From contig CM043961.1 of the NCBI GenBank assembly GCA_014529385.2, forward strand, positions 12,338,478-12,402,477: 64,000 nucleotides of DNA. The letters are read 5' to 3'. Positions within the stretch are counted from its first letter, which is position 1. Every line of letters begins with the position of its first letter. This DNA is from Adiantum capillus-veneris (taxonomy: Eukaryota; Streptophyta; Polypodiopsida; Polypodiales; Pteridaceae). Below, piece after piece: positions 42,812-53,601 of this stretch. Position numbers and translations under genes: made by a program. The notes beneath the pieces were generated by a model. That model had not been told where the DNA came from, searched no databases, and saw nothing but the letters and a program-made list of their open reading frames with translations.

Positions 42812-43784
42812 TCATGTGTATGAGAGTAAGCCCAAAGCTTTTCGGAAAGCTTCAAAATTTGCTCGTGATAACGCCTTCATAAATAGATCTGCAATGTTAT
42901 CCTGTGTAGGACAGTAAGTTAGTGTGATCTCCCCTGCATGTAGCCTTTCCCTGACATAGTGGTAGTGAACCTCTATGTGCTTTGTTCTTGCATGAAATAC
43001 TGGATTCCTTGCAACTGCCATAGCACTCTGACTGTCAGTGAAAATGGTAGTGGGTGCCTGTTGACACTCACAAAGATCTGCCAATAACCTACGTATCCAT
43101 ACACAATCAACTGTTGCCGTGAAAGCTGCCCTGTACTCAGCTTCACAAGTTGACGTAGCCACTGTGGGTTGCTTCTTGCTTAGCCAAGATATACATGCAT
43201 TTCCCAAGAAAAGACAATTGCCACTTGTGGAATGTCGTGTTTCAAAATCACCAGCCCAATCTGAATCGCTGTAACCAAGAAGCTGCATAGAACTGTGCTT
43301 TCCATACATATCCCCCCTTGGAAAGAACATGGCAAGATTAGGGGTACCTGAAAGGTAACGAAGTATGCGCTTCACAGCCTGCCAATGATGCATACCTGGG
43401 CTGTGCATAAATCTGCTTGCTTGTGAAACCCCAAATTGAATGTCTGGACGAGTGTTGCCTGCCAAATATATCAAGCAACCAACCGCTGCTGCATAAGTAT
43501 GTACATCAAAAGGTTCTCCAGCATCGTGCATGCTCAATTTTGATCCAGTTTCTACGGGTGTAGAGATTGGCTTACAATTTTGCATACCAAACTTGTCCAA
43601 AATTTTATGCAAATATTTTGCCTGCAACATGTATATGCCATCCTCTGATTGCACAAACTGAATACCCAAGTAATAATGTAGCAAACCAAGATCAGACATC
43701 TCAAAGGTTTTTCTCAAAGCATCTTTAAACGCTTCAATTTCATCTGCAGTATTGCCTGTAAGAAGCATATCATCGACATAAAGT
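42812..43784 (-). CDS. Copia RT C-terminus and RNase H, intact open frame
   Basis: The frame is open from the catalytic box LYVDDM (43783-43766) to the stop at 42812, over 320 codons. Blocks in order: FEMSDLGLLHYYLGIQF, GSKLSMHD, AAVGCLIYLAGNTRPDI, HWQAVKRILRYLSGT, then RNase H with LLGYSDSDWAGD, CISWLSKKQPTVATST, CEAEYRAA, TIFTDSQSAM and HIEVHYHYVRE. The acidic residues of Copia RNase H are present. An ATG stands right after YVDD (43768), but there is no N-terminal RT, so at most an RNase H-like product could be made. The lack of stops fits a recent insertion rather than selection. Confidence 0.9.
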
Positions 43785-43796
43785 GCTCTGATACCA
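43785..43796 (-). promoter_or_regulatory. Primer binding site of the mini-Copia (initiator tRNA-Met)
   Basis: The minus strand reads TGGTATCAGAGC two bases inside the 5' LTR, the standard plant Copia site complementary to initiator tRNA-Met. Confidence 0.92.
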
Positions 43797-43798
43797 AT

Positions 43799-44079
43799 TG
43801 TTGAAGATAATGAAACAGGAAACAGAAGGAAGACAGCAACTCAGAGTAGGAAGAAGATGGAGAAGGAGAAGACACAGAGCTTGTGTACGAGATCTCTGTA
43901 GTCTCTCTCTCTGTATTGGAATAATAGTTATGTGTACAAACTCAGAGCAACAAAGCTTATATGAAACCCTAAGAGATAAGGTGTCCTTTCACACCGGATG
44001 TCTAGGGGGAAAAAACCCAGTGGGAGAAAAGTGCCCCTGGTGAAGCGCGTATACACACTAACACTACTACATGTCTACA
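43799..44079 (-). repeat. 5' LTR of the mini-Copia
   Basis: 281 bp, begins TGTTGAAG and ends ...GTCTACA on the plus strand; three differences from the other LTR. Confidence 0.92.
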
Positions 44080-44085
44080 CAACTT

Positions 44086-44102
44086 CCCCGGCATCAGCGC
44101 TA
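44086..44102 (-). promoter_or_regulatory. Decayed primer binding site of element A (tRNA-Asp type)
   Basis: The minus strand reads TAGCGCTGATGCCGGGG. It matches the complement of the tRNA-Asp(GUC) 3' end at 14 of 17 positions as I know that tRNA, and it lies in the same position as the better site of element B (one spacer base from the LTR). Confidence 0.75.
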
Positions 44103-44103
44103 A

Positions 44104-44971
44104 TGTTAGCAGGTCGTCGTGATGGACATCTACAACATACTTTTTTGTTCCTAACATAATGTCAATATGCAAGGAAGTGACTCGGGATGGGGCACGGAGA
44201 GTTAATGAGATTGTCAATCTCACCACAAAGTGAACCTAAAGCACTGTTCCTACTTCTATAAAAGCAAATCAACCACTTCCTAGTCAGAAAATCAGTGTAT
44301 GTCCGATCTCACCACTCTAGGTCTTCATTTCTTTTGACATCCAAACGAATTCAGAATGCAACAAAACTTAAGGAGAGGTATTACAACGCCTAAGGACATA
44401 TTCCTACCAAGTTTTGTAGCCATCTGGGAAGATACATAAATCACAATTTATCCCAAAAAATGTAGAGAAAACTGACACAGAACTACACGGAAAGTCCCCC
44501 TTAAGCATAGAAACACTCTTCCAAGGTCAAAACATCAAAAAACAACCATTTAAGACCTCAAATCAATGTATTTAGCTCACAAACAAGATGTCATGAACCA
44601 CAACAGAATTGAGAATGATTACACTTGCTATTCGGAATTGAATTTTGATTACCAGACAAGGAGAAAGATTGATTATGGTTTGTAGCAGCAAAGAAGCTCT
44701 CAGTTGACGTCCAATTACTTGCAAAGATAATGATAGTGCGTTTTACAAAACTAGGGGTTTTGACTTAAGAGCTAGGGAGTCTTTCCCACGGCCATTCGAC
44801 CACTTACATGGTTTGTAGGCTCAGAGAGGCTAAGAGGGAATGATAGATTATATTACAATCTGGTAATCCTCATTAGCTAATTACACCGCTTCTTTTGAAA
44901 AAATGATTGAGTACAACAAAGTTTGGTGTATATCCACCTTCTAAGTGACATTTCACTGTGTCCACCAAACA
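44104..44971 (-). repeat. 5' LTR of element A
   Basis: 868 bp, TG...CA ends, homologous over its length to 14267-15164. Right flank tttac. Confidence 0.85.
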
Positions 44972-45725
44972 TTTACATATAAAAACTCACCCCTAATATT
45001 AAGCGTACACCTAATGGTAATTATAGAACTAAAAGTAGGGGTTCCCATAAGAAACCTTCATAGCGTATTTTGATCACCTATGCTATAGAAGATTATTAGG
45101 AATGTTTACATATATACACTCAATTAATTGAGGACTATGTTCAAGTTTTTTTGTTGTTTCTTCCTCCATGATAGCTAGACCGAAATACAACTACCAACAA
45201 TGTAATGAGAAACTTCCAATATATACAAATCACAAAGACATCATTGAAGTCGTGTTGTTGATATCATTCTTGAAGATGATAAGGGAAAAGTTAGAGGTTC
45301 AACGTGTCCAAAATATATCGGACAATGATCATAGATCATATGCATGTCAATCTCAAAGGTAGAATAAAATGCGATGTATTCTTTAATTGAGTATCTTGAC
45401 CATAGTAAGATCTTTTTTTTAAAATAGTTGTGCAAACTAAAAATAGAAAAATATGGTCACCCCATAGACAACCAATTGATGCTACTACTTGCATTTTTCA
45501 ATGTATTCATTCACAGAGTAAACTCCATGTAAATTGGACAAGATATCAAACGACAAAAAGGTTCATAATTATTCCACCACTTCATTCTCTTTTTTGCTCA
45601 AAGATGAAATAAAGATTGCAACAATGATTTTTTGTAGACTGTCTGCTAACACTGTATTATTTAGAAAGTTGTTAGGTAAATATTGTTGTTTATGAAGTGT
45701 GAAGCACTTGAAAACCTTGGTGCAT

Positions 45726-45827
45726 GTGGGATATGTGTGTGTGGTATGCATGTGTGAAAAGATACCCCTTTGCCTTGTGGGATATGTGTGTGTGGTATGC
45801 ATGTGTGAATAGCTACCCCTTGGCCTT
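45726..45827. repeat. 51-bp tandem duplication
   Basis: Two copies of GTGGGATATGTGTGTGTGG-headed sequence, a few differences apart. Confidence 0.9.
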
Positions 45828-46072
45828 GTGGTGTGATGGTGTGGATGTGACTCCCAAGACCCTTTGCATAGATTAAAACTTCTAGCTAAATTAGGATGTA
45901 GAGGCATGGTGCCTACACCTCAAGTGATCATGATAACCTCCATTGCTTAGAGCTTGTCTTGGTGAGATTTTCTTTTGGGGGTGATGGAGACCCCTTTTAA
46001 TATAGGGAAAGAGGGTAGGATTTTCCAACATTTGATTTTGTGTTAGGTGTGTATGTGCCAGATCAACACCCG

Positions 46073-46073
<1 letters not shown>

Positions 46074-46126
<53 letters not shown>
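46074..46126. repeat. Poly-G run of 53 bases
   Basis: Uninterrupted G on the plus strand. The true length is uncertain because such runs are hard to sequence. Confidence 0.9.
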
Positions 46127-46127
<1 letters not shown>

Positions 46128-46550
46128 ATTTACATGGTTGCTACTTACACTAGCTTATTGGAAGATAGAGAATAGGACATTTACAAGGGATGTGTCTGTG
46201 ATGGTGGAAAGGGGGGTAAGACCACTAGACTTGACAGTGAGCACTCAAAAGTAGCCAAGATTAAATTGAAGAGCTTGATGTCTTTTGAAATAATGCAAGA
46301 GATTGAGTGATCTTATTCTCTCTCCTAGAGGAAGAACTACTAGAGTAAGGTGAGAGAGTGATTATACTTTCTCAAACCGTCGTGTTTCCATGTACTTGTA
46401 GTCTCTACATCATGTCTCTGTGATGAAATCCTTGAGAGAGGTAGCAACCTCTCCTTGTTACTGAGCTTGAAGATGAGATTTTTGTATTTACTATGAGCAT
46501 GTGATTGTGAGTGTATGTAAGTATGTATTTGTGTGCTAGAGAGAGACACA

Positions 46551-46555
<5 letters not shown>

Positions 46556-46626
<71 letters not shown>
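46556..46626. repeat. (GA)n microsatellite
   Basis: About 35 units. Confidence 0.95.
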
Positions 46627-46630
<4 letters not shown>

Positions 46631-46941
46631 ATATTGTACGCATACTCTACTAGTGGAAAATAATTTTCCCATTGATCTCATTGATCTACTTCTATAGCAT
46701 AGGCTTTCAGTAGATCAATAATTATTAAGTTTTCTATTTCAAATTTGGCCATCCATTGGCAAGTGATAGGCCAAAGAGAAATTTATAAAAGAGAGATTTC
46801 CAAAGTTATGGTATACTTGGATCTCTATTGGATACTATTGATGTTGGTAAGCCATGATACATAAAGATCTACGATATGAAGAGGGTTGCCATATGATGTC
46901 CTTTGATCGCTAAAAATGTGCTTGTTTACAAAGCCGGTCTA

Positions 46942-47508
46942 CTATTGTCCATATACCCATATTCCCATAAATAGATCTTGGTAATTAGAAGATGGAACCC
47001 ATAGATATTTTATCCCATGGGGAATCAGGTATTGGTAATGGTGGCGGAAGCAAGCATCATTGCTTCTATATGTGCCATACTTTGTCTTTTGACATACAAT
47101 GCATTTGGCAACATATTCTTTATGTTTTCCTTCATTGTTGGTGGCCAATAGAAATATATTTCTACTCCCTTGAGAGTAGGTTGAATCTTTCATTGTTGGT
47201 GGCCAATAGAAATATATTTCTACTCCCTTGAGAGTAGCTTGAATCCCTCTATGTCCCGCATAAGGGGAAGCATGAGATTCGTAGATTATTGTTTCATGAA
47301 AATTGTGTGTAATGCATAACCTATTTCCATAGAGAAGATAAACATTTTGTATGTTGTATGGTTTCTCTTTCTTTCCTAGTGTAATAGCTGACATACCATC
47401 TTGGAATTCTATATCCATAGCATACTTATCTATCTTAGAAGATAGATCATTGTAAGTTGTTATTGATATAGCATTCATGTTTGGCCTATGTGAAATAGCA
47501 TCAGTCAC
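46942..47508 (-). pseudogene. Element D integrase zinc domain
   Basis: 188 open codons. The histidine pair lies in YESHASPYAGHRG, and the CIVC cysteine pair follows after an interruption caused by the 58-bp tandem duplication described separately. The start of the catalytic core has lost its frame. Confidence 0.8.
47133..47248. repeat. 58-bp tandem duplication inside element D
   Basis: CATTGTTGGTGGCCAATAGA begins at 47133 and again at 47191; the units are almost identical. It inserts extra residues between the His pair and Cys pair of the integrase zinc domain. Confidence 0.9.
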
Positions 47509-47659
47509 TTGGTTGTGCTTACCAGCTATATCAAGAATATGAAAATATAATTGTGAAAGAAAAGTTTACCCACCTCATTTGCTTGTCACTAAATTTAGTG
47601 TACTTAAGACTTTAAAAATTTGTATGAAAAATCAATGGAGTGCCTAGGAGATGATGCTT

Positions 47660-47983
47660 TCATGTGTCTAAGGCATGTAAGATAGCTAGTAGATCTTTTT
47701 CATACATGCCTAGATTCTTTTGTTGTCCATTTAATCTCCTACTTTCATATGATAAGGCATGCTCTTCTTGAAGCAACATAGCCCCAAGATAATGTCTACA
47801 AGCATTACATTGAATTGTAAAAGCCTTTGAGAGGTCCTGTAATATTAGCACGAGTTGAGAGATAAGCTTTGGTTTAAGGTTTTCAAAAGATTCATTCTCT
47901 TCATTAGTCCATATATATTTAACATTATTTTTAGTTAAATCATGTAATGGTCCTATTATAATTGAAATTTTAGTATGAATCAT
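47660..47983 (-). pseudogene. Element D RNase H fragment
   Basis: 108 codons with PLHDLTKN, FENLKPKLISQLVL and YESRRLNGQQKNLGMYEKDLLAI-type blocks of Gypsy RNase H. The first active-site Asp (normally D-A-S) reads N-A-C. Confidence 0.8.
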
Positions 47984-48107
47984 CTATATTATGCACACAT
48001 TCTTATAAAGCTTCTTAATTCATGTCAATTCTTTTGTTCAGGTAATCCTTTTATTGCCTCCAACTTTTTAGGGTCCATTCATATCCCTGCTTGGAAGATA
48101 ATATAAA

Positions 48108-48690
48108 CTAAATATTGAATCTCTTTAAATAAACATTTACTTTATTATTGATTAATGTAAATCTTAGTATCCTTAAAAAATTTAAATATTCCGTTAAGAT
48201 TAGCTTATGTTCTGCAATAGACTTCATGTAGATGATAATGTCGTTCAAGAACACTCCCATGAGACTTTGATGAGGTCTAAAGAGTTTCTCCATCATTGGA
48301 TTAAAAGCGGCTGGCATATTAGTAAGGCCAAAAGACATTACTAGATATTCATACATGCCAAATGTTGTACAAAAGGTTGTCTAAGGAATATCTTGATGCA
48401 CAATCTTTACATGGTGAGATAACCACTTTCAAGATCTATTCTACTAAAGTAGGTAGAATCTTGTAGCTTATCAAATAGATCCTCTATCCTAGGAACAAGG
48501 AATCTATTCTTTATGGTTATTCTATTAAGTGCACAATAGTCCACAAACATTCATTAAGTACCATCTTTCTTTTGTACTAATAGAATTGGTGAAAAAATAG
48601 AGATGAGCTAGGCCTTACCATTCCTTTTTCCACAAGTTCATTCACTTGCCTCATAATCTCCTCTTGTTGAGCTTGTGAAACTCATGTCAT
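48108..48690 (-). pseudogene. Element D reverse transcriptase fragment
   Basis: An open stretch of 82 codons (48356-48108) plus upstream sequence with stops. The catalytic box reads FLNDIIIY (first catalytic Asp to Asn). Confidence 0.8.
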
Positions 48691-49021
48691 CAGTAAAAAC
48701 ATCTTGAGCTCATTTAAGAAATTAGACAATTCTAACTCCTCCATAGTTTCACTTTCTACCTCTTTAAGAACACATGCACCCACTTTAGATTTGTTGGCAT
48801 ATATCATGTATCTAGAAATGGAACTCTTCATTAATTTGTAAAAAGAATGTATCTAATATGTGTAGTACTCGTCTCATGCCAATCTAGTGGAAAATTTGAA
48901 GTAGCTACATCTTGCAAAGTCTACAATGGCGACTTATATGCCAAGTTTTTACTACACAATAGAAAGCTTATGCACAGGGCCTTTGGTGAGTATCTCCTAT
49001 ACCAATACATCATACTCAAAT

Positions 49022-49024
<3 letters not shown>

Positions 49025-49060
<36 letters not shown>
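49025..49060. repeat. (TG)n microsatellite
   Basis: About 18 units. Confidence 0.95.
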
Positions 49061-49065
<5 letters not shown>

Positions 49066-49261
49066 CTCTCTCTCTCCCCCCCTATCTGAGTAACAAATTT
49101 TGAGTTTGACTTGTTTAATTGATCTCTAAGGTCTCCCTCCCATTTAAGTAATAGATCGTGAGTTTGACTTGTCAGATGAAACTCTAAGGTCTCTTTGGAA
49201 ATTTTTTTACAGCATTAGGAAAAATTGTCCTAATGGGTGTAAGTGCGTCTGTGAGAGATAA

Positions 49262-49345
49262 ACATACATACATACATACATATACACACTCACACACATA
49301 TATATACCTATATACATATACATACATACATACATATATGTATGT
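49262..49345. repeat. (CATA)n repeat
   Basis: CATA tetranucleotides mixed with CACA and TATA words. Confidence 0.85.
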
Positions 49346-49461
49346 CCCTTTATATCACACAATGTGAAATGATCACCTAAACAAATGCTATGTCAAAGTC
49401 AAGAGAGTGTTTCCAAAGTTATTCTTAGCAATATATCGCTCTTAGGATACACAATTTTTAG

Positions 49462-49830
49462 TGTTGGTCTAATGATCAAAGGAGACAATTGATCACTGTT
49501 ATGTTAGCATGTCCAAGAGGAGAGATGTTTATAAAAGATATTGATAATTTTAATGCTATTAAGAGTGGTTGTTATATTATTGATGTGCTCACCACTATAA
49601 TCAAAGAAATAGGTGTTGAACATGTCATTCAAGTATTCATGGACAATGTAAAAATTTGCAAAAATGTTGGCAATATAATAAAAATATTCTTTCCACACAT
49701 TTATGCCAATTTTTGCAACGCACATAGTTTAAATGTGGTGCAAATTTATTGGTATACTAGTGAAGAAACCACAAGTTTTGCAAAATAATTGACGTTGCAC
49801 GTCAGGTTGTAAAGTTTGTCTTTCAATGGC
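49462..49830 (+). pseudogene. hAT-type transposase (DUF659), left part
   Basis: The frame from 49462 reads CWSNDQRRQLITVMLACPRG, then GEMFIKDIDNFN, IGVEHVIQVFMDN and FFPHIYANFCNAHSLNVV. These are the ordered blocks of the DUF659 part of plant hAT-like transposases (W-S-D-x-R... V-x-D-N... C-x-A-H). After a frameshift it goes on with KIIDVARQVVKFVFQW up to the point where element B is inserted. A stop stands just before 49462; the N-terminal BED finger is not seen. Confidence 0.85.
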
Positions 49831-50787
49831 TGTTGGACGGGAGCGACTCACACACCCATGAAGTGCATGCAAACACTACCTAGATCAACATAATGTCAAT
49901 CGAGGACACAGATGACACGATAGGCACACGGAGGAAATCTCTTTAGCTTGTCAGGCTGAGACTGTCCTAAACATACAACACTCTGGAAGGCCAACTATAC
50001 CACAATCAAGAACCTCACTGCTCTCAACTACACCACCTAGCCACATACACATATACGGAAGGTAACTCACCTAATCATGCAAGATTCGTATGAAACTTAA
50101 GGAACACCATCCCCTCACTAGGATACACCTGTCCCTAAGCTTCTACACTATAAACCCTCGCTCTAAACCCATCTGCGAAAAACGAGTAGGATGACAAAGC
50201 CGAATTTTGAAAGTGCCCGAAATTGAAATTTATGAGTACCTATGCGTAGCTTATGTCACCACGATTCTATAGACTACTAGCACGCAGAAAACATACATCG
50301 TTTGATACACTTACGGCCACAAATAGCTCGTAGATGCATCGGCGTGTGCGCTTCGTCTCGTGTGGAATGCTTGGCGTTGTTGCATAGCTCTCCTTGAGCC
50401 TACAACAATGGTGCACTCGGATCTCCAATGTGTTGAGCGATCCGGGCATAGCGAGAGGATGAAGCTCACGCTCACTCTCTTTCTCTCTCACACACAGTAG
50501 ACGGTAGCGCTAAGTTTTTGATTATGATTAAAAGTCCCTTTACAAAATGACCTATGTACCTTATATACTAAGGCTACTTTAGGTTTAACCAAAAATGGGG
50601 TTGAAAGGGTCAAATGGCTTTGTATTTACAATCTGGAACTGCCATTGCACCCCGGCTTCTGAAACTAGAATAACTACTCATTACAAATGACATTTATAGC
50701 CATAATCCGCAGCATTTCATAACTCGCAAAAGATAAGACTTTGGTACGAAACTTGAGTTATGTTGTGTTGTTGACCCAGTGGTCAAC
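49831..50787 (-). repeat. 3' LTR of element B
   Basis: Begins TGTTGGACGG and ends GGTCAAC, with the last base changed (G at 50788 where the other LTR has the terminal A). A TATA box on the minus strand (TATATAA, 50571-50577) marks the LTR promoter. Confidence 0.92.
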
Positions 50788-50799
50788 GTTTCCCCCTTC
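50788..50799 (-). promoter_or_regulatory. Polypurine tract of element B
   Basis: The minus strand reads AAGGGGGAAAC directly before the 3' LTR. Confidence 0.8.
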
Positions 50800-50864
50800 C
50801 GTGTTCATGTCGTCCCCGACATGACCTGATTGTCGACGGCGATGTGGTCTTTGCTGTCATTTTG

Positions 50865-51448
<584 letters not shown>

Positions 51449-51485
51449 CTTGAGTTATGTTGTGTTGTTGACCCAGCGGTCAACA
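51449..51485 (-). repeat. Third copy of the element B LTR terminus
   Basis: 37 bp identical to the end of the 60536-61492 LTR (ending GACCCAGCGGTCAACA), with nothing else of the LTR. It lies inside the element, directly beside the helicase fragment. Confidence 0.9.
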
Positions 51486-51656
51486 CTTTGCTGTTGTTTT
51501 GGCTTCATCTGTTTCACTGCTTGTATCTTTGTCGAACCACAACATGAACTATGATCCATTAGAGCGGACATCTATCATCGTAACCATTCATCTTTTGAGA
51601 TCCTCTGATTACTTTTGTGTCTGCTCTTCTTCATTGGTAACTTCTTTGTTCCTGTG

Positions 51657-53049
51657 CAATCATGTTGTTAGTGTTGTCAGCAGCTTTGTCATTGTAGGCC
51701 ATTCTTCGACTCGCCATTGAGGAGAAGTATGCTATGATCTGAGATTGGTGCTCCAATTCATTTGTCAATTGATTTGAGTAGCATTTCTTTATTGTTGATG
51801 TAGAAGGAATATGTACAAGAGGATGGTGATAGGTGTCTTTAGATTAGGGTCTAAAACCTGGATGACCAAAGGAAAAAAACCCGGTGGAAAAAAAATGCCT
51901 TTGGTATACGCTCTTATTGGAGTTGAGCAGTTGAATGTGAAGTACATGTTCATGAAAGGTGAGTGCTTGGGTGAAACACGGAAAGAGTGCTTGATGTAAG
52001 TGCCAATTATGGGACACTCTATATGCATATGAGAAATTTGTCAACAAAAGCATGCAATGTGAAAGAAGGAGATGATGGGTGTTTCGAGGAATAAATGTAG
52101 CACATGTGACATCAAAAGATGTCTCAATAGCTTCCACCTTTCCAAGAAGGGTTTTTGATGTAGAAGTTTCTCCACTCGTATCTCACTGTGCGAAGTATGT
52201 GAGTGTCTTTTGGACCTTCTCCTTCACTTCACCAGACGTAAGTACTTAGACTTCGACTCTTTTGCTCACCTATACCAGCATGAGCGACACAACATAAATA
52301 TGCTCAACTCTTCCAGCTTGAGCAGTACCTAGAATAGCTAAGACGCTTAGACCACAGAGAATATTACTTGAAGCTTTGGGACTAACACCTCACTCATTTT
52401 GTGGCTTAGCTACTCGACTCTGACTTGTATGACTTGTCGGTTGCATGTTGACACTGCTTTGTGACAAGTTCTTCGGCTGTTGTAGTGGCTGCTGCTGAGA
52501 CATACTTTGTGAAGTTTCATCGTTTCAAGCCTCTCGTCAGTCTTTGCTTCATGTGGATTATGGATTTTTAAAATTTTTTTTCTTAATAATAAACAAAGAA
52601 AATCTTTAAAAAAACTTAACAAAAGAAAAATCATTCAAATAGAAATCTAAATGCTATGTACACTATACACATGTCCCTAGGGGCTCATATATGGATTTTG
52701 TCCCCATACTCCTGTGTAACACTACTATGAGGGCATATACTCTAAATTTCGTCAAAAGATTATCACAATAAAACGCAAAAATTCAATGCATCTCACAAAA
52801 CATTGCCCTCTAATAGTCATAATGTTAGGTTCGCATTCAGAATGCCGCCCCCCTTCCTATTTGGAGTCATCCTTTACGACAGGGTATCGCAAAAGGTATG
52901 TGTTGTGCTTGGGCAATTAAAAGTTGTGCCTATGTAGGCCTTGTAGTGTAGCCCTATTATGCATACACAGTCAATGCATGGAAAATATTTACGTTGTGCA
53001 AGATGTGGGTATAAGCAATTTGCTTATTGGCATTTGTTTGCAAGGCTTC
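51657..53049. other. Element B internal region without recognised coding sequence
   Basis: No pol-like coding on either strand. The segment 51843-51915 (GGAAAAAAACCCGGTGGAAAAA) resembles the GGGGGAAAAAACCCAGTGGG stretch of the mini-Copia LTR at 42690, so an old Copia LTR fragment is possible. The rest is AT-rich. Confidence 0.45.
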
Positions 53050-53601
53050 CTATTCTAAGCAATGTAATGGTCTTTGAAGCTCCTGTATCTTTGCTTGATT
53101 GAAGCGACTTGCTCTCTTCTAACTGTACTGTAATCGTAGGAAGAATTGTAAGAATTCAAGCGGCGATGCACTGACAGCAGTTTTGTTGTTCTTCTTTGGG
53201 ACCCATTTCTTTGTGATTATTGGTTGTTTTGTTGCTGACTCTCGTTTGGGAACCCATACTTGCCCGTGCTTTGTTTGTGTTTGAAGAGACTTCTTTGGGA
53301 TCCACCTTTTTGTTGTGTGAGTCGACAGTGGTCTTTGCTTCGGCCCTTGTACGCTTGGTTGGTGACGGGATTCAAGCTTTGAAAGTTGATACTGTGGTTG
53401 TTTTGGAATCCAAATGAATTCCTGATTTTTTTGTGCTTGAATCAACTTCTTTGGAGCCCAAACCTGAGTTGTGAAAGCTTGCGACTTTGTGATATTCTTA
53501 CCCGTTCGTGCACACTTTCCTTGTTTTTGTTTTGGTGTTGGATCTTGTGATTTGTCATTAGAGATCTTTGTCTTCTTGATCCATATCTGTTTTTGGCCGA
53601 T
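53050..53601 (-). CDS. Element B W-[IV]-P-K-rich tail, in frame after a UAG
   Basis: This continues the 849-codon frame past the UAG at 53604-53602, through another UAG at 53121-53119, to a UAG at 53052-53050. The part to 53119 is basic and Gln/Lys/Pro-rich, with repeated IWIPK, RWIPKK, VWVPKR and KWVPKK words 20-35 residues apart. Function unknown; perhaps a nucleic-acid-binding tail. Translation needs readthrough or the stops are mutations. Confidence 0.5.

Larger units (their letters stand above)
42484..44079 (-). mobile_element. Mini-Copia: internally deleted Ty1/Copia element
   Basis: Two 281-bp LTRs (42484-42764 and 43799-44079) with three visible differences flank 1,034 bp. The target duplication CAACT is perfect (42479-42483, 44080-44084). 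Minus-strand order: 5' LTR, initiator-Met primer site, RT C-terminus and RNase H, polypurine tract, 3' LTR. Gag, protease, integrase and the N-terminal half of RT are absent. It lies almost on top of the primer site of element A and is the youngest insertion seen. Confidence 0.92.
44977..46924. other. Intergenic, simple repeats only
   Basis: No gene recognised. Contains a 51-bp tandem duplication, a 53-base G run and a GA microsatellite (listed separately). Confidence 0.45.
46925..48690 (-). mobile_element. Element D: Ty3/Gypsy pol remnant
   Basis: Minus-strand RT, RNase H and integrase zinc-domain pieces in correct order, all broken. RT: YFSRIDLESGY near 48440, YEYLVMSFGLTNMPAAF (48356-48300), then FLNDIIIY where the catalytic YLDD would be. 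RNase H: LGAMLLQEEHALSYESRRLN (47983-47660). Integrase: YESHASPYAGHRGIQATLKG and CIVCQKTKYG (47508-46942). The sequence style differs from A and B, so it is a separate Gypsy family. No LTRs seen. Confidence 0.85.

Noticed and set aside
49090-49200. Second SINE-like region with GAGTTTGACTTGT words
   Set aside because: Two similar words resemble a B box, but no A box at proper distance could be found.
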